Below are positions 43,269-52,392 of a DNA stretch of 64,000 nucleotides, piece after piece. This stretch comes from Pseudomonas sp. LB-090624 (GTDB taxonomy: Bacteria; Pseudomonadota; Gammaproteobacteria; Pseudomonadales; Pseudomonadaceae), in contig NZ_QJRL01000016.1 in the NCBI RefSeq assembly GCF_003205205.1, forward strand, positions 1 through 64,000, given 5' to 3'. Within the stretch, counting starts at the first letter, position 1. Each line of letters starts with the position of its first letter. Both the position numbers and the translations under genes were made by a program. The notes beneath the pieces were generated by a model that ran no database searches, was not told where the DNA came from, and saw only the letters and a list, made by a program, of their open reading frames with translations.

Positions 43269-43493
43269 TCAGGGCGAAATCGGATCGCTCGCCGGAAACG
43301 TCTCATCCAGCGCATTGTCCACGGCACTCTCCCCCGGCTTTTCACCGCAATGGCAGTCGCCCATCCGGCACGCTTCACCGTGGCGATGCCCGCTTGCGCA
43401 GGCTTCGCAGCAGTAGGCCTTGCCATCGCGCTGCAAGGCGTTGGCATCCACGCTGCAGGAACAGTGCGCACACGCGCAACGCTGCTCGTTCAT
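43269..43493 (-). CDS. Bacterial metallothionein
   Basis: A 74-residue Cys/His-rich protein of the prokaryotic metallothionein family: CACAHCSCSVD, AYCCEACASGH and GDCHCGEK provide the typical ligand groups for zinc or cadmium. Its start overlaps the upstream acidic-protein gene by 4 bp (ATGA). A short charged tail (DNALDETFPASDPISP) ends the protein. It should bind divalent metals in the cytoplasm. Confidence 0.92.
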   Translation of the reverse strand: MNEQRCACAHCSCSVDANALQRDGKAYCCEACASGHRHGEACRMGDCHCGEKPGESAVDNALDETFPASDPISP

Positions 43494-43954
43494 GGCTTGC
43501 CCTCCTCTTCATCGATCACGTCATCGGTCCACGGTTCGCCATCCAGCGGTGCAGACCGTGCCAGCTCGGCCTCGTCCAGGCCGATCCCGCCACCAATCTC
43601 GTCGGCATCCACCCGCCGCAGCACTTGGTCTGCCGGGCCGCCGCTGCCACCCGGTTCGTGCGGGTCGCGGGCGCCGGTTTCGTCCAGCAGGGTGTCCGGG
43701 CTCAGATCGTCATAGGTGACGTTGTCCTCATGCAGGCTGTCGCTCAACGCCTCGCCGCCGGTCATGCCACTTTCAGCCACGCGCCGTGGCGGGAATTCGC
43801 GGGCGACCTCGTCGGCGGGGCGAAGGTCACCCACGCGCCCTTCGCGCTCGTCCAGGCGCTCGTCGAAGTCCAGCTCATGGACGCTGCCCATGCGGTCTTC
43901 AGTGTCGTCGATTTCACTGGGGGTGTAGGGCTTCGGTTCATCTGCTCTGGCCAT
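43490..43954 (-). CDS. Acidic hypothetical protein
   Basis: A 154-residue, very acidic and probably disordered protein (PYTPSEIDDTEDRMGSVHEL, then GEALSDSLHEDNVTYDDLSP). Similar Pseudomonas proteins are sometimes labelled serine kinase/phosphatase, but no kinase or phosphatase motif is visible here and I do not accept that label. It lies directly upstream of the metallothionein and overlaps it, so the two are co-translated. AAGGAGAACGCAC precedes the ATG. Confidence 0.75.
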   Translation of the reverse strand: MARADEPKPYTPSEIDDTEDRMGSVHELDFDERLDEREGRVGDLRPADEVAREFPPRRVAESGMTGGEALSDSLHEDNVTYDDLSPDTLLDETGARDPHEPGGSGGPADQVLRRVDADEIGGGIGLDEAELARSAPLDGEPWTDDVIDEEEGKP

Positions 43955-44082
43955 GTGCGTTCTCCTTCAGGTGGCTTCATGTGGTCGACTGCGTCGCACT
44001 GCAGAAGATTCAGAGTTTTTTGAACTACCCACCTGGCCATTGCCTCCCATTTCTACAGACTGTGATTCGCCCGGAGCCCGCC

Positions 44083-46581
44083 ATGGCCAAGCCCCTGCAG
44101 GAATACGCGCGCAAGCGCGACTTCAACGCAACGCCCGAGCCCAGCGGCAAGCGCGGTCGGGGCAAGCGGGCTCACGCGCTGCAATTCTGCATTCAGAAAC
44201 ACGACGCCAGTCACCTGCACTACGACTTCCGCCTGGAGCTCGACGGCACGCTTAAAAGCTGGGCGATCCCCAAGGGCCCTTCACTGGATCCCAAGGTCCG
44301 CCGCCTGGCCGTACACGTCGAGGACCACCCACTGGACTACGCCGACTTCGAGGGCCATATACCCGAAGGCCATTATGGCGCCGGGGATGTCATCGTCTGG
44401 GATCGTGGTATCTGGGAACCGGAAGGCGATGCGCGGGAGGCCTATGCCAAGGGCAAGCTGCGCTTTCGCCTGCAAGGCGAAAAGCTCAGTGGCGTGTGGA
44501 ACCTGTTTCGCACACACCTGGCCGGCAAGAAAGAGCAATGGATGCTGGTGAAATCGCACGATAGCCAGGCCCGTAGCGAAGCCGATTACAGTATTGTCGA
44601 GGCCCAGCCCGACAGCGTACTCAGCGACCGCACGCTGGTCCCACGCAAAACTGCCAACACGGCAGCAGCCACACCGCGGGCCAGCCGTAAACGCGCAGGC
44701 AATGCCCGCAAGGCGGTACTACCGGCACAGCTGCAGCCACAACTGGCCACCCTGGTGGATTCGCCCCCCAGTGGCGACTGGCGCTATGAGGTCAAGTTCG
44801 ACGGCTACCGCATCCTCGCCCGCATAGACGGCGAAGACATCCGCTTGTTCACCCGCAACGGCCATGACTGGAGCAGCAAGATGCCCGGCCAGGTCGCTGC
44901 CCTGCGCGCGCTTGGCATCGATTCGGCCTGGCTCGACGGTGAAATGGTCGTGGCTGACGAGCATGGCGCCGCAGACTTCCAGGCGTTGCAGAACGCCTTT
45001 GACACCCAGCATGACGAGAACATGACCTATTACCTGTTCGACCTGCCCTTCCTCGGCGGCCAGGACCTGCGCCAACGGCCGTTGCAGGACCGCCGTGAAG
45101 CCCTTCGGCGTTTGCTGGAACACAACGAATCGGAGCTTCTCAAGTACTCCGATGACTTCGACCAGCCCGTCGAGTCGTTGCTCGACAGCGCTTGCCGCCT
45201 GGCGCTTGAAGGCCTGATCGGCAAGCGTGCCGACAGCCCCTACAGCGGTCGCCGCAGCTCCGATTGGGTCAAGCTCAAGTGCAAGCAGCGCCAGGAGTTC
45301 GTGATCGTCGGCTACACCGACCCGAAAGGCAGCCGCAGTGGCTTCGGTGCCCTGTTGCTGGCCTTGCACGACAAAGACACTGGCGAGCTGCGTTATGCCG
45401 GCAAGGTCGGCACCGGCTTCAGTGCCACCACCCTGGCCACCATCCATGCCCGGCTCACACCTCTGGAAACCACCGGGCCAGCCCTGTCCAGGCCACCCAC
45501 CGGTGCCGAAGCCCGTGGCGTGCATTGGCTGCAGCCGCAACTGCTGGCCGAAGTGGCCTATGCCCAGATGACCCGGGACGGCATCGTGCGCCATGCGGTG
45601 TTCCACGGCCTGCGTGATGACAAGCCGCCAACTGCCATTGACCTGGAGCGCGCCATGCCCGCCAAGACCTTAGCCAAACGCAAGCAGGCCAAGGCGCCTG
45701 ATACGTTGGGCGAACTGCGCCTGACCCACCCCGACCGGGTGATCGACGCCACTACCGGGGTAACCAAGCGCGAGGTGGCCGAATACTACGCCGCCGTCAG
45801 CCCGTACCTCATGCCCCAGCTCAAGCATCGGCCGGTAGCGCTGGTGCGTGCCCCAGACGGCTTGGCCGGCGAGCTGTTCTTTCAGAAAAACGCGGAGCAG
45901 CTGCACATACCCCACGTGCTCAACTACGAGAAGGCCGAGGCCGGCCAGGCAGCGATGGTCATCAATCGAGCCGACACGCTGCTTGGCGCGGTGCAGATGA
46001 ACATGCTCGAACTGCACACCTGGAACGCTACAGACAAGGATTTCGACAAGCCCGACCGCTTTGTGCTCGACCTGGACCCTGACCCCGCACTGCCGTGGAA
46101 GGCCATGCTGGAGGCGACCCAGCTCACGCTCACCCTGCTCGATGAACTGGGTTTGCGGGTGTTTCTGAAAACCAGCGGCGGCAAAGGCATGCATGTAGTC
46201 GTGCCGTTGACCCGGCGGGCGGGCTGGGACGAGGTCAAGGATTTCAGCCACGCCATCGTCAAACACCTGGCCGGGCTGTTCCCAGAGCGCCTGAGTGCGG
46301 TGTCGGGGCCAAAGAACCGGGTCGGGCGGATTTTCATCGACTACCTGCGCAACGGCAAGGGCGCAACCACGGCATGCGCTTATTCCTTGCGGGCCCGAGA
46401 CGGCTTGCCGGTGTCGGTGCCGATCTGGCGCGAGGAACTGCCCCAGATCAAGGCGGCCAACCAGTGGAACATCGCCAACCTGCACGAGCGCCTGGCAGAG
46501 GTCGAAGACCCCTGGGCGGACATGAGCAAGGTGCGCCAGTCCATTACCGCCCGCATGCGCAGGCAACTGGGGCTCGAATGA
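44083..46581 (+). CDS. ligD: LigD, multifunctional ATP-dependent DNA ligase of NHEJ
   Basis: An 832-residue enzyme with the three domains in the Pseudomonas order. The N-terminal 3'-phosphoesterase has HDASHLHYDFRLELDG and GHYGAGDVIVWDRG. The central ligase has the nucleotidyl-transfer Lys in YEVKFDGYRILARI (about residue 238), and WLDGEMVV and EGLIGKRADSPY motifs. The C-terminal primase-type polymerase has FVLDLDPDP (metal-binding Asp pair) and SGGKGMHVVVPL. It repairs double-strand breaks with Ku. Start at MAKPLQEYAR with CGGAG upstream. The partner ku gene is only 3.1 kb away, facing it. Confidence 0.95.
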   Translation: MAKPLQEYARKRDFNATPEPSGKRGRGKRAHALQFCIQKHDASHLHYDFRLELDGTLKSWAIPKGPSLDPKVRRLAVHVEDHPLDYADFEGHIPEGHYGAGDVIVWDRGIWEPEGDAREAYAKGKLRFRLQGEKLSGVWNLFRTHLAGKKEQWMLVKSHDSQARSEADYSIVEAQPDSVLSDRTLVPRKTANTAAATPRASRKRAGNARKAVLPAQLQPQLATLVDSPPSGDWRYEVKFDGYRILARIDGEDIRLFTRNGHDWSSKMPGQVAALRALGIDSAWLDGEMVVADEHGAADFQALQNAFDTQHDENMTYYLFDLPFLGGQDLRQRPLQDRREALRRLLEHNESELLKYSDDFDQPVESLLDSACRLALEGLIGKRADSPYSGRRSSDWVKLKCKQRQEFVIVGYTDPKGSRSGFGALLLALHDKDTGELRYAGKVGTGFSATTLATIHARLTPLETTGPALSRPPTGAEARGVHWLQPQLLAEVAYAQMTRDGIVRHAVFHGLRDDKPPTAIDLERAMPAKTLAKRKQAKAPDTLGELRLTHPDRVIDATTGVTKREVAEYYAAVSPYLMPQLKHRPVALVRAPDGLAGELFFQKNAEQLHIPHVLNYEKAEAGQAAMVINRADTLLGAVQMNMLELHTWNATDKDFDKPDRFVLDLDPDPALPWKAMLEATQLTLTLLDELGLRVFLKTSGGKGMHVVVPLTRRAGWDEVKDFSHAIVKHLAGLFPERLSAVSGPKNRVGRIFIDYLRNGKGATTACAYSLRARDGLPVSVPIWREELPQIKAANQWNIANLHERLAEVEDPWADMSKVRQSITARMRRQLGLE

Positions 46582-46606
46582 TGGCCATGACCCGGGAGAT
46601 ACGCCC

Positions 46607-47650
46607 ATGAGCATCGTCCAGGACTTCAACCTGACCACCCTTGACCGCTTGCTACGTACCTTCAGCGAACGCCTGCAACCGCTCAACCTCGACACCCAGC
46701 TACCGCAACTGATCCAGGCGCTGCAGGCGGATCACCTCGATCTGCTGCCCTTGCCAGGGCAAGGCAACACCTTGCGCCGCTGGCAGACTTTGGCGCGGGT
46801 GGCCGGCTGCGACCTGGCACTGGCCAAGCTCTACGAGGGCCACACCGATGCCTTGGCGATTCTTGCTGAATGTGGCGCGGCCCACCAGGCTGAAGACGGC
46901 ATCTGGGGGGTATGGGCCGCCGAGCCACCCGATGCGCGGGCCTACATCACGGCGCGGGACGGCGACCAGGTCCGCTTGGGTGGCCGAAAAGCCTGGTGTT
47001 CAGGTGCCTTGCAGATCGACCGCGCGCTGATCACGGCATGGGATGAGGCTGAGCGACCGCAACTGGTGGCCATTGAATTGTCGCAACCCAGTCAAGGGTT
47101 GAACATCGAACATTGGCAGGCCGTTGGCATGGCTACCACCGCCAGCGTCGAAGTGGCGTTCAACGATACGCCTGGCACGCTTGTCGGCAAGCCCGGGCAA
47201 TACCTCGCACGACCCGGCTTTTGGCAAGGTGGTGCCGGCATCGCCGCCTGCTGGTACGGTGCGGCCGAGGCGCTGGCGGATTACTTACGTGAGCACTGCC
47301 GCAAGCCGCGCCCCGACCCGCATGCCGATGCGCACCTGGGCGCGGTGGATGCTGCCTTGTACGGCGCCCGGGCGGCACTGCGCGAATGCGCCGCCTGGAT
47401 CGACCGGCAGCCCGGCGTGGATGCCAGTTTCGAGGTACGCCGTACCCGCGCTCAGGTCGAGCAGGCTGTTGAGCAAGTCATCAGCCATGTTGGCCGTGCC
47501 TTGGGCGCCACCCCTTTCTGCCGCAGCAGCCATTTTGCCCGGCTGAGCGCCGACCTGCCGGTATTCCTGCGTCAGAGCCATGCCGAGCGCGACCTGGCAG
47601 TATTGGGCCAACAGCTGGCCCAAGTGCCTGCAGGAGCCTGGCAGCTATGA
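46607..47650 (+). CDS. Acyl-CoA dehydrogenase-like protein
   Basis: A 347-residue protein of the acyl-CoA dehydrogenase fold. The flavin-binding middle contains WGVWAAEPPDARAYITARDG and LGGRKAWCSGALQIDRALI, matching the family's beta-domain. It is somewhat shorter than usual (about 380), and the typical catalytic Glu segment in the C-terminal helix bundle is not obvious, so a true dehydrogenase activity is uncertain. It is the first of four overlapping or closely spaced genes on the plus strand and probably acts on the product of its neighbours. Start at MSIVQDFNLT with CGGGAG. Confidence 0.75.
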   Translation: MSIVQDFNLTTLDRLLRTFSERLQPLNLDTQLPQLIQALQADHLDLLPLPGQGNTLRRWQTLARVAGCDLALAKLYEGHTDALAILAECGAAHQAEDGIWGVWAAEPPDARAYITARDGDQVRLGGRKAWCSGALQIDRALITAWDEAERPQLVAIELSQPSQGLNIEHWQAVGMATTASVEVAFNDTPGTLVGKPGQYLARPGFWQGGAGIAACWYGAAEALADYLREHCRKPRPDPHADAHLGAVDAALYGARAALRECAAWIDRQPGVDASFEVRRTRAQVEQAVEQVISHVGRALGATPFCRSSHFARLSADLPVFLRQSHAERDLAVLGQQLAQVPAGAWQL

Positions 47651-48402
47651 GTGCGAACCTGATCCAGTCAACCAGCGGCACACCCTGGGCAGCCTGGCAG
47701 CAGGCCGCGCATCTGGCGCGCGCCACCTGGTTAGATCCGCGTCAACTCTGTCCGCCGGGGCGCCGGCTGGTAATGATCGCGCCGCATCCGGATGACGAAA
47801 TTCTCATGGCGGGTGGGTTGTTGGCGGGTTTCAAGGGACGCGAGCAAGACCTGATGCTGATCTCCGCGACGGACGGTGAAGGTAGCCACCCTGGCTCCAG
47901 CCACTGGACCGAGCACCGCTTGCGCCGCCAGCGCCCCCTGGAGAGCCGACAGGCCCTTAAACAGCTGGGCCTGGACCCCAACCGTCTGGACTGGCGGCGG
48001 CTGCATCTGAAGGACGGCCAGTTGCCGCGTGAAGAAGCCTTTCTGGTCAGCCATCTCACCCAGCTGCTACGCCCCGGGGACCTGTTGATGGCCACCTGGC
48101 GAGGCGATGGCCATTGCGATCACGAGGCCGTAGGCCGAGCTGCCGCGCACGCAGCGCAGGCCCGCCAGGTGCAACTGGCCGAAGTGCCGGTATGGGCCTG
48201 GCACTGGGCACAACCCGACGACCCTCGCCTGCCCTGGCCCCGCGCGCACCGCCTGCAACTGGATGAAACCCGGGTGGCGGACAAGCGCAAGGCACTGAAT
48301 GCGCATACCAGCCAACTGGAGGCAGACGGTGACCAGCCGCCCGTGCTCCCGCCGCACCTGCTGGATTGCCTGTTACAACCTTTCGAACTGGTGTTCCTGT
48401 GA
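47647..48402 (+). CDS. PIG-L family deacetylase
   Basis: A 251-residue metal-dependent deacetylase. The zinc site MIAPHPDDEILMAGGLLAG with the His, Asp and Asp residues, and the second His in GDGHCDHEAVGRAA, are all present. Relatives deacetylate N-acetylglucosamine conjugates, for example in mycothiol or GPI-like synthesis. Its start overlaps the acyl-CoA dehydrogenase-like stop (ATGA). The neighbourhood, with a methyltransferase and a glycosyltransferase, points to a sugar- or lipid-linked substrate. Confidence 0.88.
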   Translation: MSANLIQSTSGTPWAAWQQAAHLARATWLDPRQLCPPGRRLVMIAPHPDDEILMAGGLLAGFKGREQDLMLISATDGEGSHPGSSHWTEHRLRRQRPLESRQALKQLGLDPNRLDWRRLHLKDGQLPREEAFLVSHLTQLLRPGDLLMATWRGDGHCDHEAVGRAAAHAAQARQVQLAEVPVWAWHWAQPDDPRLPWPRAHRLQLDETRVADKRKALNAHTSQLEADGDQPPVLPPHLLDCLLQPFELVFL

Positions 48403-48413
48403 ATGGAGTTGTC

Positions 48414-49013
48414 ATGAGCCTCAGCCCACAATATTTTGCCGACCTTTACGCCACCAGCGAGGACCCTTGGGCCTTCCGCACCCGCTGGTACGAGAAGCGC
48501 AAGCGCGAACTGGTCATGGCCTGCTTGCCGCGCCAGTGCTACCAGCGCGTGTTCGAGCCAGCCTGCGCCAATGGCGAGCTCAGTGCGTTGCTGGCCGAGC
48601 GCTGCGCAGAACTGCTGTGCCAGGACCTCGACCCCACCGCCGCGCGCCTGGCCCGCGAGCGCCTGGCAGAGGTGCGCAATGCTTCGGTGGAACTGGCCCG
48701 GCTACCGGCTGACTGGCCGGGCGGGCGCTTCGACCTGATCGTGCTCAGCGAAGTAGGCTACTACCTGGACCCCACCGACTGGCTGCAGGTGATCGAACAA
48801 TCAGTGGCGAGCCTGACCTACGATGGCGCGCTGCTGGTCTGCCACTGGAAGCACCCCATTGCCGGTTGCCCGCAGGACGGTCGCGAAGTGCACCGCATGC
48901 TCGCCCGGCACCTGCCGTTGTATCAGCAGTTGAAGCACGAGGAGGCGGACTTCGTGCTGGAGTACTGGTCGTGCCAGCCCAGCGTGGTCGACCTCGACGA
49001 GACATGCCCATGA
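48414..49013 (+). CDS. Class I SAM-dependent methyltransferase
   Basis: A 199-residue methyltransferase. The SAM-binding motif is RVFEPACANGELSALLAERC, and CQDLDPTAARLARERL gives the acidic loop. The N-terminus (YFADLYATSEDPWAFRTRWY) matches the NodS-like group of small methyltransferases that modify sugars or amino sugars. Start at MSLSPQYFAD with ATGGAG upstream, 11 bp after the PIG-L stop. Its stop overlaps the glycosyltransferase gene. The substrate is unknown. Confidence 0.85.
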   Translation: MSLSPQYFADLYATSEDPWAFRTRWYEKRKRELVMACLPRQCYQRVFEPACANGELSALLAERCAELLCQDLDPTAARLARERLAEVRNASVELARLPADWPGGRFDLIVLSEVGYYLDPTDWLQVIEQSVASLTYDGALLVCHWKHPIAGCPQDGREVHRMLARHLPLYQQLKHEEADFVLEYWSCQPSVVDLDETCP

Positions 49014-49672
49014 TTGCCGTCGTCATTCCGGCGCACAACGAGGCGCGCCGCTTGGGCCGGTGTTTGCGGGCGGTGCTGATTGCCGCCTCGCAGGCGCAGC
49101 AGGCGGGGCATCGGGTGGAAGTGCTGGTGGTGCTGGATCGCTGCAGCGATGGCAGTGCGGCCGTGGCGCGGCGCTTCGGCGTGCAGGTGCTGGCCGTGGA
49201 TGCCGGAAATGTGGGCATGGCCCGACGGGTGGGTGCCGCGCACATGGTCGCGCGCGGCGCGCAGTGGTTGGCGTGCACCGATGCCGACAGCCGTGTGCCG
49301 GCGCACTGGTTGGTGTCGCAGCTGGGCTGTAGCGCCGAGGTAGTCTGTGGCACGGTGCATGTGGAATATTGGCAGCCGTGGCAGACCGCGGCGTTGCGCA
49401 AGTTGTACCAAAGCCGCTACGCGGCCTGCGAAGGCCACCGGCATGTGCACGGGGCCAACCTGGGCATCTGCGCGGACGCCTACCAGCGCGTGGGCGGTTT
49501 TCAGCCCTTGGCGGCGCACGAAGATGTGCAGCTGGTCAGCGACTTGCAGGCCAGTGGCGCGCAGATCGTCTGGACCGCCAGGCACAGCGTGGTGACCAGT
49601 AGCCGGCGAGACAGCCGTGCCCGGGAGGGTTTCGGCGATTATCTCGAGGGATTACAGGCGCACCTCCAGTGA
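49010..49672 (+). CDS. Family 2 glycosyltransferase
   Basis: A 220-residue GT-A-fold glycosyltransferase. The N-terminal IAVVIPAHNEARRLGRCLRA and the DCD-like VLDRCSDGS, followed by WLACTDADSRVP (DxD-type metal site), are typical of GT2 enzymes. The acceptor is unknown. Start placed at MIAVVIPAHN, which overlaps the methyltransferase stop by 4 bp (ATGA); an ATG two codons upstream is also possible. Fourth gene of the cluster between ligD and ku. Confidence 0.85.
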   Translation: MIAVVIPAHNEARRLGRCLRAVLIAASQAQQAGHRVEVLVVLDRCSDGSAAVARRFGVQVLAVDAGNVGMARRVGAAHMVARGAQWLACTDADSRVPAHWLVSQLGCSAEVVCGTVHVEYWQPWQTAALRKLYQSRYAACEGHRHVHGANLGICADAYQRVGGFQPLAAHEDVQLVSDLQASGAQIVWTARHSVVTSSRRDSRAREGFGDYLEGLQAHLQ

Positions 49673-49688
49673 TGCCCACAGGTCAGCC

Positions 49689-49705
49689 GGGGCGCAAGGC
49701 GCCCC
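49689..49705. terminator. Short hairpin between convergent genes
   Basis: GGGGCGC and GCGCCCC flank a 3-nt loop, 16 bp after the glycosyltransferase stop and 17 bp before the ku stop. It could serve as a bidirectional terminator, though there is no T-run on either side. Confidence 0.5.
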
Positions 49706-49721
49706 GTCAATCGCCCAGGGA

Positions 49722-50543
49722 CTAGGAGGCCTTGCGGGCTTTCTTCGCCGGTTTCTTGCCACCGAGGCTGCGCTTGAGCAGTTCGGTGAGGTCGAGAATA
49801 TCCGCACCTTTGTCCGAGCCACCCGCTTCGCCTTTCTCTACGGTCTCGATCTTGCCCTTGCTGGCCTTCTCTTCCACCAGATCCATGATGGTCTGGCGGA
49901 AAGCGTCATGGTAGTTCTCAGGCTGCCATGACCCGCTCATGTCCTCCACCAGTCGCTTGGCCATGTCCAGCTCGCGCTTCTCCACCTTGGTGTCGGTCAC
50001 GCTACTGTCCAGTTCCAACGACTCCAGCCCGCGCACTTCGTCGGGCCAGCGCAAGGTAATCATCACCAGCGCATCCTCCAGCGGCCGCAGCAGCGCCAGG
50101 TGCTGGCGGGTGTGCAGCACCACGGTGGCCAGCGCCACCTTGCCGGTCTTTTCCAATGTTTCGCGGAGCAAGGCATACACCTTGCCGCCACGCCGGTCGG
50201 GCGTCAGGTAATACGGCGTATCGAAATGCTGCAACGGGATCTCGCTGGCGTCGACGAAGGAAAAGATATCGATCGTTTGCGTCGCTTCGGGCCGGGCCTT
50301 GCGGATTTCTTCCTCGCTGATCACCACATAGCGGCCTTTCTCGAACTCCACGCCTTTGACGATGTTGTCCTTGTCGATGTCCTTGCCGCTCACCTTGTTG
50401 ATCCGTTTGTAGCCCACTGGCTCCATGCTGCGCTTGTCGAGCCAGTCGAAATCCACACGCTCGCTGCGTACGGCGGTATTGAGGGCTACGGGGATATGCA
50501 CGAGGCCAAAGCTGATGGCGCCTTTCCAGATTGCACGAGCCAT
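49722..50543 (-). CDS. ku: Ku, NHEJ DNA-end-binding protein
   Basis: A 273-residue bacterial Ku homologue that binds DNA ends as a homodimer and recruits LigD. The family pattern is clear: MARAIWKGAISFGLVHIPV, GRYVVISEEEIRKARPEAT, and the bridge segment YYLTPDRRGGKVYALLRET. The C-terminus is Lys-rich (LGGKKPAKKARKAS), as in many bacterial Ku proteins. It lies downstream of a nucleosidase-like gene on the same strand and converges on the glycosyltransferase. LigD is encoded 3.1 kb away. Confidence 0.95.
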   Translation of the reverse strand: MARAIWKGAISFGLVHIPVALNTAVRSERVDFDWLDKRSMEPVGYKRINKVSGKDIDKDNIVKGVEFEKGRYVVISEEEIRKARPEATQTIDIFSFVDASEIPLQHFDTPYYLTPDRRGGKVYALLRETLEKTGKVALATVVLHTRQHLALLRPLEDALVMITLRWPDEVRGLESLELDSSVTDTKVEKRELDMAKRLVEDMSGSWQPENYHDAFRQTIMDLVEEKASKGKIETVEKGEAGGSDKGADILDLTELLKRSLGGKKPAKKARKAS

Positions 50544-50636
50544 GACGCTGCTCCAGGGTTGCCTGCCGATACCAGAAGTGACTGCGGCAAGCCACGAAGG
50601 TTTAGCTGCCCTGCCCTACGGCAACGCCGCCAGTGA

Positions 50637-51224
50637 TCAAACCTGGCTGAACAGCACCCGCCTGAACGCTTCGGCCGCCAGATGCACCTGCACCGCCCAG
50701 TCCCCTGCCGCCTCGCTGCCGGCATCGTCGGAAATGTATTTCAGGCACACGAACGGAATGCCTTCACCGCGTGCGATCAACGCCAGCACATAGGCTTCCA
50801 TGTCCACCACGTCATAAGGGGCGTCGCCATGGTTGACCTCGAAGCTGTCGCCGCTGCCGCAGGTCTCCAAGGCCAGGCCAGGAATGGCCGCGCCGTGTTC
50901 CAGCACCACCGGAATGTCCGACAGCGGCGTCTCGTAACGGGCAAAGCCCAAAGGCGTCACATCCATGTCGCGCTGCACGAAACGGTTGCAGCACACCACC
51001 GAACCCTTACCGTGGCGCTGGCTGCCAGCAGACCCCAAATTGACGATCAGCCTGGGCTTGTGGACCGCGATGGCCTTGGTCAGGGCGATGGCAGCATTGA
51101 CCTTGCCGATACCGGTGAACACGGTGTTGAGTGCCTGGAAAACATCGCCTGCTTCGGCTTCGAGGGCGAAGACGAACAACGTGTCATCCAGGGAAATGTC
51201 GGGGAATTGCTTGATCAGCATCAT
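50637..51224 (-). CDS. Nucleoside phosphorylase/MTA-SAH nucleosidase-like protein
   Basis: A 195-residue member of the PNP/UDP superfamily (MtnN-like). The core RLIVNLGSAGSQRHGKGSVV and the C-terminal VVDMEAYVLALIARGEGIP with its conserved Met-Glu are visible. It is shorter than the usual 230 residues at the N-terminus, so its active site may be modified. Start placed at MMLIKQFPDI; a few codons either side are possible. It could be co-transcribed with ku (93-bp gap). Exact substrate is unknown. Confidence 0.78.
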   Translation of the reverse strand: MMLIKQFPDISLDDTLFVFALEAEAGDVFQALNTVFTGIGKVNAAIALTKAIAVHKPRLIVNLGSAGSQRHGKGSVVCCNRFVQRDMDVTPLGFARYETPLSDIPVVLEHGAAIPGLALETCGSGDSFEVNHGDAPYDVVDMEAYVLALIARGEGIPFVCLKYISDDAGSEAAGDWAVQVHLAAEAFRRVLFSQV

Positions 51225-51280
51225 GGAGCAGGTGTTTCCGAATGGCTGCAATGGGCGCGGTCATTGTCGGCCAACGCCGC

Positions 51281-52387
51281 CTAATTGCAAGCCCCGACGG
51301 CCACCACGGCGTGCAGTGCCTGCGCCTTGCCCAGCCCGTCAGCGCCGGCCTGTGCCAGGCACTGCAACTGCAGGTCGGCATGAGTGCCATTGCGCAGCAG
51401 TTCACGGGCATGCTGGCAGGCGCGCTCGGCGTCGGCGCTATCGATGGGAACCTGCTCCTGCAACTGGGCCAGCCAGCCCTCGGCTGTGACCGGCTGCTGC
51501 TCGTGCGTGCCAATGAACTGCCCATGGCGCCCATGACGCATTGCGCGCCAATAATTTTCTTGGGCAACCCAACGCAACTCGCGGTTGCAGTCGGCCGGTT
51601 GATGACGGTGGTTGATGCTGTGCTCCACCAGGTGGCGGAAAAGTGCGGCGATGCATAAGGCATCTTCCAGGTGAGGGCAGCCATCGCAAATGCGCAATTC
51701 AACCGTCGGGTAGCGTCGCGAGGGGCGAATCGCCCACCAGAAATCGCCCTTCTCTGCCATCGAACCTGTGCGTTGCAGCAGTGCGCGGTAACGTTGGTAT
51801 GCGCCCCAGTCCGGCAGCGCTTCGGGCAAGCCCATGTGCGGCCACTCCCCGCAAATTACCCGGCGATAGCTCATATAGCCGGTGCTCCGACCCTGCCATA
51901 AAGGTGATGAAGTACTCAGCACCAGCAACAGCGGGAGCCAGCCCAGCAAGCGGTTGATCAGCTGCATGCGGTCGCAGCCGGGCCCTACGCCCACGTGCAC
52001 ATGCAGGCCATTGAGCAAGCTACGCCGCGCCACGTGGCCGTAGTCATCGAACAACTGCTGGTAGTGGGCCGATGCCGCAGGTAGCTGTCTTAGCCAGTCG
52101 GCATTGGGGTGGCTGGCTGCGGCGTACAACCCCAAACCCTCCTCGGCCAATGCCGAGCGCAGCGCGCAGCGGCCGTGCTGGAAAAATTCGCGCGCCTCGT
52201 GCAGGTTGGCGAACACTGGGGATGCAACCTCGATCTGGCTACGGAACATTTCCTGGGCAAAATACTGCCCCATCACTTCGCGACAGCGGCCGATCAGCGT
52301 TGGCGAGGGCGCGGCCTTTACGCGTCCGGAGGCCAAGCTGACGAGCAGGTATTCTTCCTCGATACCGAACGTACAGCGCTCAACCAT
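51281..52387 (-). CDS. Carboxylate-amine ligase (GCS2/YbdK family)
   Basis: A 368-residue ATP-dependent ligase of the glutamate-cysteine ligase family 2. Motifs: CTFGIEEEYLLVSLASGRV at the N-terminus (metal-binding Glu cluster), SQIEVASPVFANL, LNGLHVHVGVG with the His pair, and VELRICDGCPHLEDAL. YbdK-type members have weak glutamate-cysteine ligase activity, but many act on unknown carboxylate and amine partners. It is separated by 5 bp from a methyltransferase and forms the last gene of a three-gene unit. Confidence 0.87.
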   Translation of the reverse strand: MVERCTFGIEEEYLLVSLASGRVKAAPSPTLIGRCREVMGQYFAQEMFRSQIEVASPVFANLHEAREFFQHGRCALRSALAEEGLGLYAAASHPNADWLRQLPAASAHYQQLFDDYGHVARRSLLNGLHVHVGVGPGCDRMQLINRLLGWLPLLLVLSTSSPLWQGRSTGYMSYRRVICGEWPHMGLPEALPDWGAYQRYRALLQRTGSMAEKGDFWWAIRPSRRYPTVELRICDGCPHLEDALCIAALFRHLVEHSINHRHQPADCNRELRWVAQENYWRAMRHGRHGQFIGTHEQQPVTAEGWLAQLQEQVPIDSADAERACQHARELLRNGTHADLQLQCLAQAGADGLGKAQALHAVVAVGACN

Positions 52388-52392
52388 GGTGC

